Assembly (NCBI GenBank): GCA_003222135.1 | Contig: QHUM01000055.1 | Span: 19,258 to 83,257, forward strand | Reading direction: 5' to 3' | Source of the DNA: Gemmatimonadota bacterium | Lineage (GTDB): Bacteria; Gemmatimonadota; Gemmatimonadetes; Gemmatimonadales; GWC2-71-9 | Length of the DNA: 64,000 nucleotides | Part shown: piece after piece, positions 9,614-21,049 of the stretch | Layout of the letters: each line of letters opens with the position of its first letter | Numbering within the stretch: the first letter of the stretch is position 1 | Translations under genes and position numbers: made by a program | Notes under the pieces: model-generated | The model's database searches: none | What the model saw: the letters and a program-made list of their open reading frames with translations, nothing else | What the model was told of the DNA's origin: nothing

Positions 9614-11596
9614 TCAGCGCATCGCCCCGCCGACTACGAGCAGGACCCCGACGACGAACAGCGCCACGTAGAACCCCACCTCGCCCGTCTGCAGTCTGCT
9701 CCCCAGCCACCCGAGCGCCCGGGAGGCCGTGGCGCTGCCGTTGACCAGCAGACCGTCCACCAGCCGGAGGTCGATCGTCTTCCACAAGACTTCCCGCGCC
9801 AGCCACTGCACCGGGCGCACCATGACGGCGTCGTAGATCTCGTCCACGTACCACTTCTTCCACAGGAGCCGCTCGAGGCCGGTCTCGGGTGGCGCGAGCC
9901 GCGCCGGCACCAGCGCCTCCGGGTGCAGCAGCCGCACTGCGCCGACGATGCCGAGGGCTGCTACCAGCACGGCGCCGCCCACGAGCGTCCACTCCATGGC
10001 GTGCGACAGCTCGACCACCGGGCGCATCCGGTCGGCGAGTGCGGTCACCGGCTCGAGCCAATGTTGCAACGCGGCGCCCCCGCCCATGAGCTCGGGGAGG
10101 TTGAGCGCGCCCCCGACGACGCTGAGCACGCCCAATACGACCAGCGGTCCCGTCATCACCCACGGCGCTTCGTGCAGGTGCTCCCGCTCCTTGTCGCCGG
10201 TGCGGTTCGGTCCGTGGAAGGTGTAGAGCATGAGTCGCGTCATGTAGAACGCCGTGAGCAACGCCGCCGCGATGCCCATCGCCCAGTACACGAGCCAGGC
10301 CGGCTCGGCCGTCCCGAGCGCGAACGCCGCACCGAGGATCTCGTCCTTCGAGAAGAAACCGGAGAGCGGCGGAATGCCGGCGATGGCCAGGGTCGCGATC
10401 CACATGAGGGCGGCGGTCCACGGGAGATAGCGTCGCAGCCCGCCCATATTCCGCATGTCCTGGGCGTCGTCGTGGGCGTGGGTGGCGTGGTACGCGTGGT
10501 GCATGGCGTGGATCACGCTGCCCGAGCCCAGGAACAGGAGCGCCTTGAAGAACGCGTGCGTCACGAGGTGGAAGATCCCGGCGGCGTACGCACCCGTGCC
10601 GACGCCCAGGAACATGTAGCCGAGCTGGGAGATCGTGGAGTACGCCAGCACGCGCTTGATGTCCCACTGCTTCAAGGCGATGGTGGCGGCGAACAGCGCC
10701 GTGAGGGCCCCCACCCCGGCGACCGTGGCGCTGCCGAGCGGCGACAGCGCGAACAGCACGTTGCAGCGGGCCACGAGATAGACGCCGGCCGTCACCATCG
10801 TCGCCGCGTGGATCAGGGCCGACACCGGCGTCGGGCCCTGCATCGCGTCCGGCAACCACGTGAAGAGGGGGATCTGCGCTGACTTTCCGGTGCAGCCGAG
10901 GAACAGGAACAGCGTGATGGCGGTGACGCTGGCGCCGGCGGGTGGGAATACCATGGCGGCCCGTCCGAACACCGGTCCGAAATCGAGCGAGCCGGTCGCG
11001 CGGAAGATCAGGAACATCGCGATCAGAAAGCCGACGTCGCCGATGCGGTTCACGATGAACGCCTTCTTCCCGGCATCGGCGTTGATCTGCTCGTTGAACC
11101 AGAAGCCGATGAGGAGGTAGGAGCACAACCCCACCCCTTCCCAGCCCACGAACATCACGGGGAAGCTCGCGCCCAGGACGAGCATCAGCATGAAGAACAC
11201 GAACAGATTGAGGTACGCGAAGTAACGCGCGTAGCCGGCGTCCGCCTGCATGTAGCCGACGCTGAAGACGTGGATCAGCGCGCCGACGCCGGTCACGACC
11301 AGCACCATCACGGCCGAGAGCTGGTCGAACTGCAGGGCGAAGTCGACCCGCAGGTCGCCGACCGGCATCCACTCCCAGTACCGGATCACGAGCGGCGCCG
11401 CCGGATGCAGGCCGGCGAATCCCGCCACGGCGGCCACCGCGGCGCCGCACGCCAGCACGAGTACTGCCACACCGATCGTCGAGACGGCGGTCCTGGCTTG
11501 CGGGCGCCACAGCGCCAGGGCGCCGTTCATGAGGAAGCCCAGGAGCGGCAGCGCCGGAACCACCCAGAGGGCGCCCAGCAGGGAGGTCGGCATCAC
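9614..11596 (-). CDS. nuoL: NADH-quinone oxidoreductase subunit L
   Basis: Distal proton-pumping subunit of complex I, 660 residues, with the antiporter core ([54 protein letters not shown]) and the long C-terminal tail that contains the lateral helix in other species. The start is either the GTG at 11596, which overlaps the nuoK stop, or the ATG immediately following at 11593; they differ by one residue. Identity is certain. Confidence 0.97.
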   Translation of the reverse strand: MMPTSLLGALWVVPALPLLGFLMNGALALWRPQARTAVSTIGVAVLVLACGAAVAAVAGFAGLHPAAPLVIRYWEWMPVGDLRVDFALQFDQLSAVMVLVVTGVGALIHVFSVGYMQADAGYARYFAYLNLFVFFMLMLVLGASFPVMFVGWEGVGLCSYLLIGFWFNEQINADAGKKAFIVNRIGDVGFLIAMFLIFRATGSLDFGPVFGRAAMVFPPAGASVTAITLFLFLGCTGKSAQIPLFTWLPDAMQGPTPVSALIHAATMVTAGVYLVARCNVLFALSPLGSATVAGVGALTALFAATIALKQWDIKRVLAYSTISQLGYMFLGVGTGAYAAGIFHLVTHAFFKALLFLGSGSVIHAMHHAYHATHAHDDAQDMRNMGGLRRYLPWTAALMWIATLAIAGIPPLSGFFSKDEILGAAFALGTAEPAWLVYWAMGIAAALLTAFYMTRLMLYTFHGPNRTGDKEREHLHEAPWVMTGPLVVLGVLSVVGGALNLPELMGGGAALQHWLEPVTALADRMRPVVELSHAMEWTLVGGAVLVAALGIVGAVRLLHPEALVPARLAPPETGLERLLWKKWYVDEIYDAVMVRPVQWLAREVLWKTIDLRLVDGLLVNGSATASRALGWLGSRLQTGEVGFYVALFVVGVLLVVGGAMR

Positions 11597-11889
11597 CCCT
11601 TGAGCAGGTTGATGTTCTGGAGGTCGACTGTCCCCCGGTGACGAAAGATCGCCAGGATGATCGCGAGGCCGACCGCCGCCTCAGCGGCGGCGACCGCCAT
11701 CACGAAGAAGACGAAGATCTGGCCGGCGACGCCCAGCCGCTGCGCCAGCGCGACGAACGTGAGATTCACGGCGTTCAGCATCAGCTCGACGCACATGAAG
11801 ATCACGATGGCGTTGCGGCGCAACAGCACGCCGAAGACGCCGAGCGTGAAGAGCGCGGCGGACACGCCGAGGGCCGGTCCGAGCAGCAT
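11593..11889 (-). CDS. nuoK: NADH-quinone oxidoreductase subunit K
   Basis: Small three-helix membrane subunit of complex I, 98 residues as expected. The second and third helices carry the conserved glutamates in [17 protein letters not shown] and [17 protein letters not shown] that belong to the proton path. The ATG directly follows the nuoJ stop and the gene ends in the GTGA shared with nuoL. Confidence 0.97.
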   Translation of the reverse strand: MLLGPALGVSAALFTLGVFGVLLRRNAIVIFMCVELMLNAVNLTFVALAQRLGVAGQIFVFFVMAVAAAEAAVGLAIILAIFRHRGTVDLQNINLLKG

Positions 11890-12411
<522 letters not shown>

Positions 12412-12414
12412 GCG

Positions 12415-12921
12415 CTACTCGCCTTTGGGGTCGGAGGGGTCCCACAGCGTCGACACGGGATGCGTTTGCGCGCACAGGCGCTCCAGATCGTAGACGAACC
12501 GGTCGCGCGAATACTCCGCGTTCTCGTAGTGCACCCCGACGTGGATCGCCTCCTCGGGGCACACCTCCTGGCAGTAGCCGCAGAACACGCAGCGGAATTC
12601 GTCGATCTCGTAGATCAGCGGATAGCGGTTGCCGTGCTCGTCCTCCCCCGGGACCAACTTGATGCAGTTCGCCGGACAGATCTGGGGACACAGGCCGCAG
12701 GCGACGCACTTGGCGCGTCCCTGCTCGTCGGTGAGCATGCGGTGCGTCCCGCGCCACCGCGGGGAGAGCGTCCAGTCTTTGCTGCTTTTCTCCTCCGGGT
12801 ACTGCATCGTCACCTTCGGCCGCCACAGGTGGCTGAACGTGAGCGCCATGCCCTTGAGTGTGGCGCGCAGGTAGGAGACCTGGGTCCCGGGCCGCTTCAT
12901 CACCTTGAGGCCGATCGCCAT
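12415..12921 (-). CDS. nuoI: NADH-quinone oxidoreductase subunit I
   Basis: Ferredoxin-like subunit carrying clusters N6a and N6b, 168 residues. Two complete CxxCxxCxxxCP motifs are visible (CVACGLCPQICP and CVFCGYCQEVCP). The ATG at 12921 overlaps the nuoH TGA by one base and is the correct start; a much longer open frame upstream is only a shadow of nuoH. The N-terminal amphipathic region (MAIGLKVMKRP) resembles membrane-facing helices of the family. Confidence 0.97.
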   Translation of the reverse strand: MAIGLKVMKRPGTQVSYLRATLKGMALTFSHLWRPKVTMQYPEEKSSKDWTLSPRWRGTHRMLTDEQGRAKCVACGLCPQICPANCIKLVPGEDEHGNRYPLIYEIDEFRCVFCGYCQEVCPEEAIHVGVHYENAEYSRDRFVYDLERLCAQTHPVSTLWDPSDPKGE

Positions 12922-14084
12922 CAGGCCCGCTCCCCGGCCATCGAGCCGGCGACGATGTGGCCGCGATCGAGCACGAAGAACAGCGGGATCGCGAGCAGGA
13001 CGTTCAAACCGAACAGCGCGAGCCCGAAGCGCGTGTCGTAGGCCCAGCCGAGCACGGCGTGCAGGATCCACAGCGCCGTAGCGATGACCGTCAGGTAACC
13101 CAGGGCGAGCGGCAGCATCACCTTCCACCCCAGCGCCATCAGCTGGTCGTAGCGGAAGCGTGGCAGCGTCCACCGCACCCAGATGTACAGGAACAGGAAG
13201 CAGCTCACCTTCAGGCAGAACGCCGCCAGCGTCGCCACGGTCTTCAGCACCGTCCAGGGAGGCGTATTGTCCCACGTCGTGAACGGGATGTCCCACCCGC
13301 CGAAGAACAGCGTGGTCATGAGGGCCGACGCGGTCACCATGTTCGAGTACTCCGCGATGTAGAACATCGAGAACTTCATGGCGCTGTATTCGGTGTGGTA
13401 CCCGGCGATCAGCTCGCCCTCGGCTTCCGGCAGGTCGAACGGCAGCCGGTTCGTCTCGGCGAACGCCGCGACGATGAAGATGAAGTACGCGAGCGACAGC
13501 GGGAACACGAACCAGATGGACTGCGCCTGGCGCGCGACCACCTCGGAGAGCGTGACGTTGCCCGCGAGCAGCAGCACGGCCACCGTGCTCATCCCCATGG
13601 CGATCTCGTAGGAGATCATCTGGGCCGAAGCGCGCAGGCCGCCGAGCAGCGAGTACTTGTTGTTCGACGCCCACCCGGCCAGCACGATGCCGTACACGCC
13701 GAGCGAGCCGAACGCGAGAATGTAGAGAAACCCCACCGGCAGGTTTGCCACGACCATGTCCACGTCGCCCCACGGCGTCGGCAGCGGCGTCGCGAACGGG
13801 ATCACGGCGAAGGTGAGCAGCGCCGGCACGAAGGACATCGCCGGCGCGAGCAGGAACAACACCTTGTCGGCCTGCGCCGGCAGCGTCTCTTCTTTGAGCA
13901 GATTCTTGAGCCCGTCCGCGGCCGGCTGGAACAGTCCCTGGGGCCCCACGCGGTTCGGTCCCAGGCGGTCCTGCATCCAGGCGCAGATGCGCCGCTCCGC
14001 CAGGGTCAGCAGCGCCACGCCGACCATGATCACCGTGAACACGACGATGATCTTGATGATCGAGGACACCAGAAAGAACGTCAC
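12921..14084 (-). CDS. nuoH: NADH-quinone oxidoreductase subunit H
   Basis: Membrane subunit that forms the quinone chamber with NuoB and NuoD. The chosen GTG start at 14084 overlaps the nuoG stop (GTGA) and gives 387 residues; a further upstream start would only add nuoG-shadow sequence. Family motifs: ERRICAWMQDRLGPNRVGP near helix 1 and the acidic quinone-funnel loop FDLPEAEGELIAGYHTEYS. About eight to nine hydrophobic segments. Confidence 0.96.
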   Translation of the reverse strand: MTFFLVSSIIKIIVVFTVIMVGVALLTLAERRICAWMQDRLGPNRVGPQGLFQPAADGLKNLLKEETLPAQADKVLFLLAPAMSFVPALLTFAVIPFATPLPTPWGDVDMVVANLPVGFLYILAFGSLGVYGIVLAGWASNNKYSLLGGLRASAQMISYEIAMGMSTVAVLLLAGNVTLSEVVARQAQSIWFVFPLSLAYFIFIVAAFAETNRLPFDLPEAEGELIAGYHTEYSAMKFSMFYIAEYSNMVTASALMTTLFFGGWDIPFTTWDNTPPWTVLKTVATLAAFCLKVSCFLFLYIWVRWTLPRFRYDQLMALGWKVMLPLALGYLTVIATALWILHAVLGWAYDTRFGLALFGLNVLLAIPLFFVLDRGHIVAGSMAGERA

Positions 14085-15643
14085 GCCGTGGCCGGGACGG
14101 CGGTGTTGACCGGCTTGCCGAGCGCGCCGATGCTCGCATAGCTCAGACCGGCGAAGGCGCCCACCGAGCGGGCGAGCCGGTCGAACGCCGCGTCGGGCCC
14201 CGCGAGCGATTCGCCCCGCCCCAGGGCCGTCAGCAGCTCGGCGAGCACCCACCACGCCGGCCGCGCCATGCCGGGCGCCGGCTTCGCCTGGAAGTAGCGC
14301 TGCACCCGGCCATCCCGATTCACGAAGCTGCCCTCCTCCTCCGCCACGTTGGCGATCGGCAGCACCACCTCGGCGTCACGTGCGCCGTCCGGCAGGACCG
14401 TGCCGAGGTAGATGAGGGCGCCCGCGGTCCGGATCGTGACCTCCGGCTCGTCGAGCACGAGGACGACGGCGGCCGATTCCGCCGCCTTGAGGGCTGCCGC
14501 GTAGTCGCGGCTGTAGCCGAGCAGCTGGGCGGCCGTCCCGTTCGGGGCCCGCTCCGGCCGCAGCGCCAGGTTCGGGACACCCGCGAGCGGCGCCTCCTCG
14601 CCCATCACGATCTGCACGGCGCCGGTCCAGTCGAGCCCCGCGAACAGCTCGCGCGTCAGGAACAGCGCCTCGGTCGACAGCTTGGGGGAGGCGAGCGCCA
14701 CCGTCCTGCCCCCCGCGCCCCGCAGCACGGTGGCCGCCCGCGCGAGCGCTTCGTCCCAGTCCACGGCTTGCAGCTCGGCGCCAGCCCGCTTCACCAGCGG
14801 CGCCTCGATCCGGTCGCCGCGGTTCATCCAGCGGTAGTTCAGGCGGCCGTGGTCGCAGATGAAGTAGCGGTTCACGTCGAGGTTGGGACGTGGCCGGACC
14901 CGCACGACGACGTTGTCGCGCGTGTCCAGCGTGACGTTGCATCCCTGCGAGCAGCCGGTGCAGACGGAGGCCGTCTTGTCGAGCTCCCAGGCGCGCGCCT
15001 TGTGCAGGAAATCCTTGGAGAGGAGCGAGCCGACCGGGCACAGATCGACGACGTTGCCGGCCCACGGGTGGTCGAGCCGCGCCTCGGGATGGATCCCGAT
15101 GTAGGCCCGGTCGCCGCGCTCGGAGACGTTGAGCACGGGTTCCTTGGTCACGTCCTCCATGAAGCGCACGCAGCGGGTACACAGGATGCAGCGGTTCGGC
15201 ACGTACAGCACGTCGGGGCCGAAGTCCTCGACCGGGTTGAAGCGCTTGGCATAGTCCGGGCTGTAGCGCGTCGCCGGGCGGCCTTCCTGGAAGGTGAAAT
15301 CCTGGAGCTCGCATTCACCCGCTTGGTCGCAGATCGGGCAATCGAGGGGGTGGTTGATCAGCAGCAGCTCGAGCACCCCCATGCGCGCGCTCTTCGCCTG
15401 CTCGGACTGGGTGTCCACCACCATGCCCTCGGCGACCGGGGTGGCACAGGCGATCTGCAGCTTCGGGGCCTTCTCGACCTGCACGAGACACATGCGGCAC
15501 AGGCCGGCCACCGGGAGCCCCGGATGGTAGCAATAGTGCGGGACGAGCACGCCCGCCTGCTTCGCGGCCTCGATGAGCAGCGTCCCGGGAGGCACGCTCA
15601 CCGGCATGCCGTCGATCGTCAGATTGACGACATCGTTGGCCAT
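14081..15643 (-). CDS. nuoG: NADH-quinone oxidoreductase subunit G, short form
   Basis: Largest peripheral subunit of complex I in most bacteria (690-900 residues), but only 520 residues here. N-terminal [2Fe-2S] ferredoxin domain (HYCYHPGLPVAGLCRMC), the His/Cys-ligated cluster motif (HPLDCPICDQAGECELQD), the first [4Fe-4S] set (CILCTRCVRF) and the next (CTGCSQGCN) are all present; the molybdopterin-oxidoreductase-like C-terminal part is shortened to about 270 residues. I use the ATG at 15643 (MANDVVNLTIDG). No frameshift or broken downstream remnant is seen: the stop is inside the GTGA overlap with nuoH, so the short form appears to be native. Confidence 0.94.
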   Translation of the reverse strand: MANDVVNLTIDGMPVSVPPGTLLIEAAKQAGVLVPHYCYHPGLPVAGLCRMCLVQVEKAPKLQIACATPVAEGMVVDTQSEQAKSARMGVLELLLINHPLDCPICDQAGECELQDFTFQEGRPATRYSPDYAKRFNPVEDFGPDVLYVPNRCILCTRCVRFMEDVTKEPVLNVSERGDRAYIGIHPEARLDHPWAGNVVDLCPVGSLLSKDFLHKARAWELDKTASVCTGCSQGCNVTLDTRDNVVVRVRPRPNLDVNRYFICDHGRLNYRWMNRGDRIEAPLVKRAGAELQAVDWDEALARAATVLRGAGGRTVALASPKLSTEALFLTRELFAGLDWTGAVQIVMGEEAPLAGVPNLALRPERAPNGTAAQLLGYSRDYAAALKAAESAAVVLVLDEPEVTIRTAGALIYLGTVLPDGARDAEVVLPIANVAEEEGSFVNRDGRVQRYFQAKPAPGMARPAWWVLAELLTALGRGESLAGPDAAFDRLARSVGAFAGLSYASIGALGKPVNTAVPATA

Positions 15644-15656
15644 CAGCGCTCGGCCC

Positions 15657-16936
<1,280 letters not shown>

Positions 16937-16937
<1 letters not shown>

Positions 16938-17458
16938 TATCGGTACCGCTTCACGAGGTCCGGCACCTTCTCCGGGCTCACGCTCTCGATGAAGTCGTCG
17001 TTGATGAGCACCGGCGTGGCGAACCCGCACGCCCCCAGGCACTCCACTTCGATCACGGTCCACCGGCCGTCGGGGCTCGTGGCGCCGAGCTCCTTCGCGC
17101 CGGTGGCCTGGAGCAGCGCACGCACCACGTCTTCGGCTCCACAGATGTTGCAGGGCGAGGTCGTGCACACCTGCACGAAGTTCTGTCCCACCGGGTGCTG
17201 GTGGTACATGGTGTAGAACGTCACCACGCCTTTGACGTACGCGGGGGTGAGCCCGAGCACGGCCGCCACTTCGGTCATGTCGCGGTCCGAGATCCAGCCG
17301 CGCTGCCGCTGCACCAGCCAGAGCGCCGGCAACAGCGCCCCCTGTTTGGTGGGGTAGCGGCCGAGCAGCGACTGCAGCTCCTCGAGGACTTTCCCCGCGA
17401 ATACCGGCTGGTACGGTTCGGTCGCCGCATCGTGGGTCGGCCGCGCGCTCGCGCTCAT
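16937..17458 (-). CDS. nuoE: NADH-quinone oxidoreductase subunit E
   Basis: 24-kDa thioredoxin-fold subunit with [2Fe-2S] cluster N1a, 173 residues. The cluster cysteines lie in VCTTSPCNICGA and ECLGACGFATPV. The helical N-terminal part (LLGRYPTKQGALLPALWLVQ) is typical. The ATG at 17458 overlaps the nuoD stop (ATGA). Confidence 0.96.
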
Positions 17459-18741
17459 CGGTCGACCTCACCCATCACGATGTCCACTGACGCGTTGATG
17501 GCGATCAGATCGGAGAGCAGATGCCCTTCGGCCATTTTGGGCAGTGCCGCCAGGTTGATGAATGACGGCGGCCGGATCCGCCAGCGCACCGGTTTCGCGG
17601 TGCCGTCGGAGACCAGGTAGGTGCCCAGCTCCCCTTTGGGGTTCTCGATCCCGACGTATGCCTCGCCCACCGGGGCCTTCACGCCTTCCATGACCTGCTT
17701 GAAGTGGTAAATCATCGCCTCCATGTCGCTCATGGCACGCGACTTGGGGGGCAGAATCAGGCGCGGGTCCCCGATGTTCAGCGGGCCGTCGGGGAGCCGC
17801 TCGAGCGCCTGCCGCAGGATGCGGTTCGACTGGTGGCACTCCTCCAGCCGCACCAGATAGCGATCGTACACGTCGCCGTGCTCGCCCACGGGGACATCGA
17901 ACTCGTAGCTGTCGTAGGCGAGGTAGGGCTTATCGCGGCGCATGTCGTAGGGGACGCCGCTGGCGCGCAGCATCGGACCGGACAGGGAATAGTTGACGGC
18001 TTCCTGCGCCGTCATCACGCCCACGCCCTGGGTGCGGCCGACCCAGACGGCGTTGCGGGTGAGCACGCGGTCGATCTCGTGCAGTGTCTTCGGGTAGGTG
18101 TCGACGAACTGCCGCAACCCCGCGACGAAGTCATCCGTCACGTCGGCCATCATGCCCCCGACGCGCGTCACGCTGGTCGTGAGCCGGGCCCCGGTCCACA
18201 TCTCCTGCAGGTTGTAGATGCGCTCCCGCTCCTGGAAGGCCCACAGGAACGGCGTGAACGCGCCCAGGTCGATCGACGTCGTGCCGAGCCAGACCATGTG
18301 CGAGATGATGCGGCTCATCTCGCAGGCGATCACCCGCAGCACCGTGCAGCGCGGCGTGATCTCGATCCCCATCAGCTGCTCGGCCGCGAGCGCGAATCCG
18401 ACGTTGTTCGCCATGGGCGAGAGGTAGTCGGTGCGGTCGGTGAGCGGAATGATCTGGTTGTAGTGGCGGTATTCGCCGAGCTTTTCGAATCCGGAGTGCA
18501 GGTAACCGACGTGCGGGATGACCCGGACGACGGTCTCGCCGTCGAGCTCGACCACCAGGCGCAGCACGCCGTGCGTGGCGGGGTGTTGCGGCCCGATGTT
18601 GATCAGCATGTGCTCGCCGGCGTCGGGCTCGCCGTACCGCTCCAGCGCGCCTACTCCCGCCTCGAGCGGGATGCGCGCCGGGCGCCCCTGCGGGTCCAGC
18701 CCCGGGGTCGCGAGCTCGACGGCGATGGTCCGCTTGCTCAT
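17455..18741 (-). CDS. nuoD: NADH-quinone oxidoreductase subunit D
   Basis: 49-kDa subunit related to [NiFe]-hydrogenase large subunits, lining the quinone site. It is 428 residues, beginning [10 protein letters not shown] at the ATG overlapping the nuoC stop. Hallmarks: INIGPQHPATHGVLRL with the quinone-site histidine, HVGYLHSGFEKLGE, and the C-terminal GEVDR. A short N-terminal extension of about 45 residues precedes the conserved core. nuoC and nuoD are separate genes here rather than fused. Confidence 0.97.
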   Translation of the reverse strand: MSKRTIAVELATPGLDPQGRPARIPLEAGVGALERYGEPDAGEHMLINIGPQHPATHGVLRLVVELDGETVVRVIPHVGYLHSGFEKLGEYRHYNQIIPLTDRTDYLSPMANNVGFALAAEQLMGIEITPRCTVLRVIACEMSRIISHMVWLGTTSIDLGAFTPFLWAFQERERIYNLQEMWTGARLTTSVTRVGGMMADVTDDFVAGLRQFVDTYPKTLHEIDRVLTRNAVWVGRTQGVGVMTAQEAVNYSLSGPMLRASGVPYDMRRDKPYLAYDSYEFDVPVGEHGDVYDRYLVRLEECHQSNRILRQALERLPDGPLNIGDPRLILPPKSRAMSDMEAMIYHFKQVMEGVKAPVGEAYVGIENPKGELGTYLVSDGTAKPVRWRIRPPSFINLAALPKMAEGHLLSDLIAINASVDIVMGEVDR

Positions 18742-19355
18742 TCGGAGTCGGGGATCTTGCCGCGCTCGCCGCGACGCAGCCGCTCCCGCATGTCGGGCGG
18801 GAGCTCGTCGTACGCCTCGGCGATCGACAGCTCTTCCATCGAGTAGTGCGCCTCGGGGTTGGCGTTGAGCGCCTGGCGCACCTGCTCCGCTCGGCTGAAG
18901 CGGCCGCGCAGCGGGAAGTCCTTCCGCAACGGGTAGCCCTCGGCGTACGTCTCCCACATCAGGATGCGCCGCAGGTCCGGGTGGCCACGGAACGTGACGC
19001 CGAACATGTCGAAGACTTCGCGCTCCAGCCAGTCGGCGCCCTGCCACAGCGGCACGACCGAGTCGATCGCCAGGTCGCCGCGGGGGTCGAGCTCGACCTT
19101 CACGCGCAGGTCCGTGCGCCGCTCGAGCGAGCGCAGGTTGTAGACGACCTCGAGCGACCGCTCCCGGTCACGGTATTCCACGGCCGTGACGTCGACCAGA
19201 TAGTCGTACTGCTGACCGGGCGTGTCGCGCAGCCAGGCCATCACGTCGAGCAGCGCCGCGCGGTCCACGTACACGATCGTGTCGCCGCACGACTCGACCG
19301 CGCGGCCGATCGCGCCGGCGAAGGTCCCGCGCAGGGCTTCTGCGGAGGGGTTCAC
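18738..19355 (-). CDS. nuoC: NADH-quinone oxidoreductase subunit C
   Basis: 30-kDa subunit, 205 residues, structural partner of NuoD. The signature [20 protein letters not shown] followed by [20 protein letters not shown] is complete. Start is the GTG at 19355, overlapping the nuoB stop (GTGA); the first stretch [10 protein letters not shown] is otherwise not conserved, so a slightly later start is possible. A longer open frame upstream is nuoB shadow. Confidence 0.95.
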   Translation of the reverse strand: MNPSAEALRGTFAGAIGRAVESCGDTIVYVDRAALLDVMAWLRDTPGQQYDYLVDVTAVEYRDRERSLEVVYNLRSLERRTDLRVKVELDPRGDLAIDSVVPLWQGADWLEREVFDMFGVTFRGHPDLRRILMWETYAEGYPLRKDFPLRGRFSRAEQVRQALNANPEAHYSMEELSIAEAYDELPPDMRERLRRGERGKIPDSE

Positions 19356-19972
19356 CCCGAGCGGAACTGGTGGATGGAGTTCCCGAACGGCTCGGAGATC
19401 TCGTCGATCTGCTCGGGCGGCAGTCGCAGGCCACGCTCGTCCAGGGGCTGCTCGTCGCGCCGCTGGGCATGGTCGAACAGCGATTCTCCCTTGATCTTCT
19501 TGTGCAGCAAGAGGACGCCGTACAACAGCCCCTCGGGGCGCGGCGGGCACCCCGGCACGTACACGTCCACGGGGACGATGGTGTCGATCCCCTGCACCAT
19601 CGCGTAGTTGTCGAAGATGCCGCCGGTCGACGCACACGCACCCATCGAGATCACCCACTTGGGCTGCGGCATCTGGTCGTAGATCCGCCGGATCACGGGG
19701 GCGAGCTTGAACGGCAGGCGCCCCGCACAGATGAGCACGTCCGCCTGGCGCGGGCTGAAGGCTTGGCGCTCCATGCCGAAGCGGGCGAAGTCGTAGCGCG
19801 ACGCGGCCGTCGCCATGAACTCGATGGCGCAGCATGCCGTGCCGAACGGCATGGGCCACAAGGAGTTCGCCCGCGACGCGTTCACCGCCCAGTCGATGAG
19901 ATGCTGCGCTTTCGCGAGCAGGTAGTTCGGGCTTTGCCCGGGGACTTCCTTCGTCTCGAGGACGCGCTTCAC
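19352..19972 (-). CDS. nuoB: NADH-quinone oxidoreductase subunit B
   Basis: Subunit holding cluster N2, the last redox centre before quinone. 206 residues. Cluster ligands are visible in [22 protein letters not shown] and [12 protein letters not shown]. The start is a GTG, 18 bases after nuoA. The C-terminal 40 residues (beyond [10 protein letters not shown]) are a charged extension longer than in E. coli. Confidence 0.97.
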   Translation of the reverse strand: MKRVLETKEVPGQSPNYLLAKAQHLIDWAVNASRANSLWPMPFGTACCAIEFMATAASRYDFARFGMERQAFSPRQADVLICAGRLPFKLAPVIRRIYDQMPQPKWVISMGACASTGGIFDNYAMVQGIDTIVPVDVYVPGCPPRPEGLLYGVLLLHKKIKGESLFDHAQRRDEQPLDERGLRLPPEQIDEISEPFGNSIHQFRSG

Positions 19973-19990
19973 GACCCTAACCCCACGCCT

Positions 19991-20368
19991 TTAGTCCCAC
20001 TGTAGCGCCCCCCGCTTCCACACATAGACGTAGCCGACCGCGAGGATGAGCATGAAGACCAGCATCTCCACGAGCAGGAACCCCATCCCGGGCCCCCCTT
20101 GCCCTCCTCGGCCGAAGTAGATCGCCCCCCACGGGATCAGGAACACCGTCTCCAGGTCGAAGACGATGAACAGCATCGCCACGAGGTAGAACTTCACCGA
20201 GAAGCGGTCGTGGGCATTGCCGAGCGGCGGCATGCCGCTCTCGTAGGGCGCGTCTTTCACGACGGTGGGCTTGCGCGGGGCGACGAGATGTGACAACCCG
20301 ATCAGCAACGCCGCGTTGAAAGCGACGAACGCGAGCAGGAGAAGGAAGGCGAGGTAGGGCTGGGTCAT
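19991..20368 (-). CDS. nuoA: NADH-quinone oxidoreductase subunit A
   Basis: First gene of the complex I operon, a 125-residue three-helix membrane subunit. The loop after helix 1 (KDAPYESGMPPLG) and FSVKFYLVAMLFIVFDLETV, with the conserved Asp/Glu pair, are diagnostic. ATG start; no clear Shine-Dalgarno sequence precedes it, and a strong promoter lies just upstream. Confidence 0.96.
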   Translation of the reverse strand: MTQPYLAFLLLLAFVAFNAALLIGLSHLVAPRKPTVVKDAPYESGMPPLGNAHDRFSVKFYLVAMLFIVFDLETVFLIPWGAIYFGRGGQGGPGMGFLLVEMLVFMLILAVGYVYVWKRGALQWD

Positions 20369-20400
20369 GAGTTCGTGAAAAAATTCACTTGATCGGCCGA

Positions 20401-20429
20401 AACGTATTCTCGCGCGGCGGTGTTGTCAA
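20401..20429 (-). promoter_or_regulatory. Sigma-70-type promoter of the nuo operon
   Basis: On the minus strand a perfect TTGACA (20429-20424) is followed after exactly 17 bases by TACGTT (20406-20401). Transcription would begin about 25-30 bases before the nuoA ATG. It is the only good promoter found upstream of the whole nuo to sucD directon. The -35 box lies in a short palindrome (GTTGTCAAC). Confidence 0.75.
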
Positions 20430-20463
20430 CCGAATCGAGTGGCGTAAGTGTCGACGGCGCCGA

Positions 20464-20469
20464 TATATT
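20464..20469 (+). promoter_or_regulatory. -10 element of dcd, leaderless transcript likely
   Basis: TATATT ends eight bases before the dcd ATG at 20478, so initiation at the usual distance would fall at or next to the start codon. There is no Shine-Dalgarno sequence. A matching -35 box is not clear. The element is back-to-back with the nuo promoter, separated by about 35 bases. Confidence 0.55.
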
Positions 20470-20477
20470 GGCCCGCC

Positions 20478-21038
20478 ATGTCCATCAAATCCGACCGCTG
20501 GATCCGTCGTATGGCGCGGGAGCACGCGATGATCGATCCGTTCGCCGAGAACCAGGCCCGCGCCGGCGTGATCTCCTACGGCGTGTCGTCGTACGGCTAC
20601 GACATGCGGGTCGCGCCCGAGTTCAAGATCTTTACCAATGCCCTGTCGGCCGTGGTCGATCCCAAGAGCTTCGACCCGAAATCGTTCGTCGAATTCACGG
20701 GCAACGTGTGCATCGTCCCTCCCAACTCGTTCGCCCTGGCGCGCTCGGTCGAGTACTTCCGGATACCGCGGAACGTGCTGACGATCTGCGTGGGGAAGAG
20801 CACCTACGCGCGCTGCGGCATCATCACCAACGTCACCCCGTTCGAGCCCGAGTGGGAAGGGTTCGTGACGCTCGAGATCTCGAACACGACGCCCTTGCCT
20901 GCCAAGATCTACGCTAACGAGGGCATCGCGCAGGTGCTGTTCTTCACGGCGGACGAAGGCGACGAGTGCGAGGTGAGCTATAAAGACAAGAAAGGCAAGT
21001 ATCAGGCACAGCAGGGGATCACGTTGCCGAAACTGTGA
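20478..21038 (+). CDS. dcd: dCTP deaminase
   Basis: Deaminates dCTP to dUTP in pyrimidine deoxynucleotide synthesis. 186 residues, the family length; motifs [12 protein letters not shown], the catalytic-region [12 protein letters not shown] and [17 protein letters not shown] are intact. I start at ATG 20478 (MSIKSDRW) rather than an upstream GTG at 20448, because the -10 element lies between them. Whether it is the mono- or bifunctional (dUTP-hydrolysing) type cannot be said from these motifs alone. Confidence 0.95.
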   Translation: MSIKSDRWIRRMAREHAMIDPFAENQARAGVISYGVSSYGYDMRVAPEFKIFTNALSAVVDPKSFDPKSFVEFTGNVCIVPPNSFALARSVEYFRIPRNVLTICVGKSTYARCGIITNVTPFEPEWEGFVTLEISNTTPLPAKIYANEGIAQVLFFTADEGDECEVSYKDKKGKYQAQQGITLPKL

Positions 21039-21049
21039 CGCGGCGTCAC
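21035..21049. terminator. Hairpin between convergent genes
   Basis: Perfect 6-bp inverted repeat GTGACG-CGG-CGTCAC overlaps the stop codons of dcd (+) and the small membrane protein gene (-). It could serve both directions, but neither side has a T-run, so it is at best a weak or factor-assisted terminator. Confidence 0.3.

Noticed and set aside
6267..10882. Long open frames on the plus strand opposite nuoL, nuoM and nuoN (for example 6267-8198 and 8786-10882)
   Set aside because: They are Arg/His/Gln/Glu-rich, lack any motif, and lie exactly opposite strongly conserved nuo genes; high GC removes stop codons from the antisense frame.
12922..14139. Upstream extension of the nuoI frame
   Set aside because: It covers nuoH in another frame; the ATG at 12921 starts the conserved NuoI sequence.
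14081..15643. Frameshift as the reason for the short NuoG
   Set aside because: No continuation of NuoG is found in other frames downstream; the next bases are the start of nuoH.
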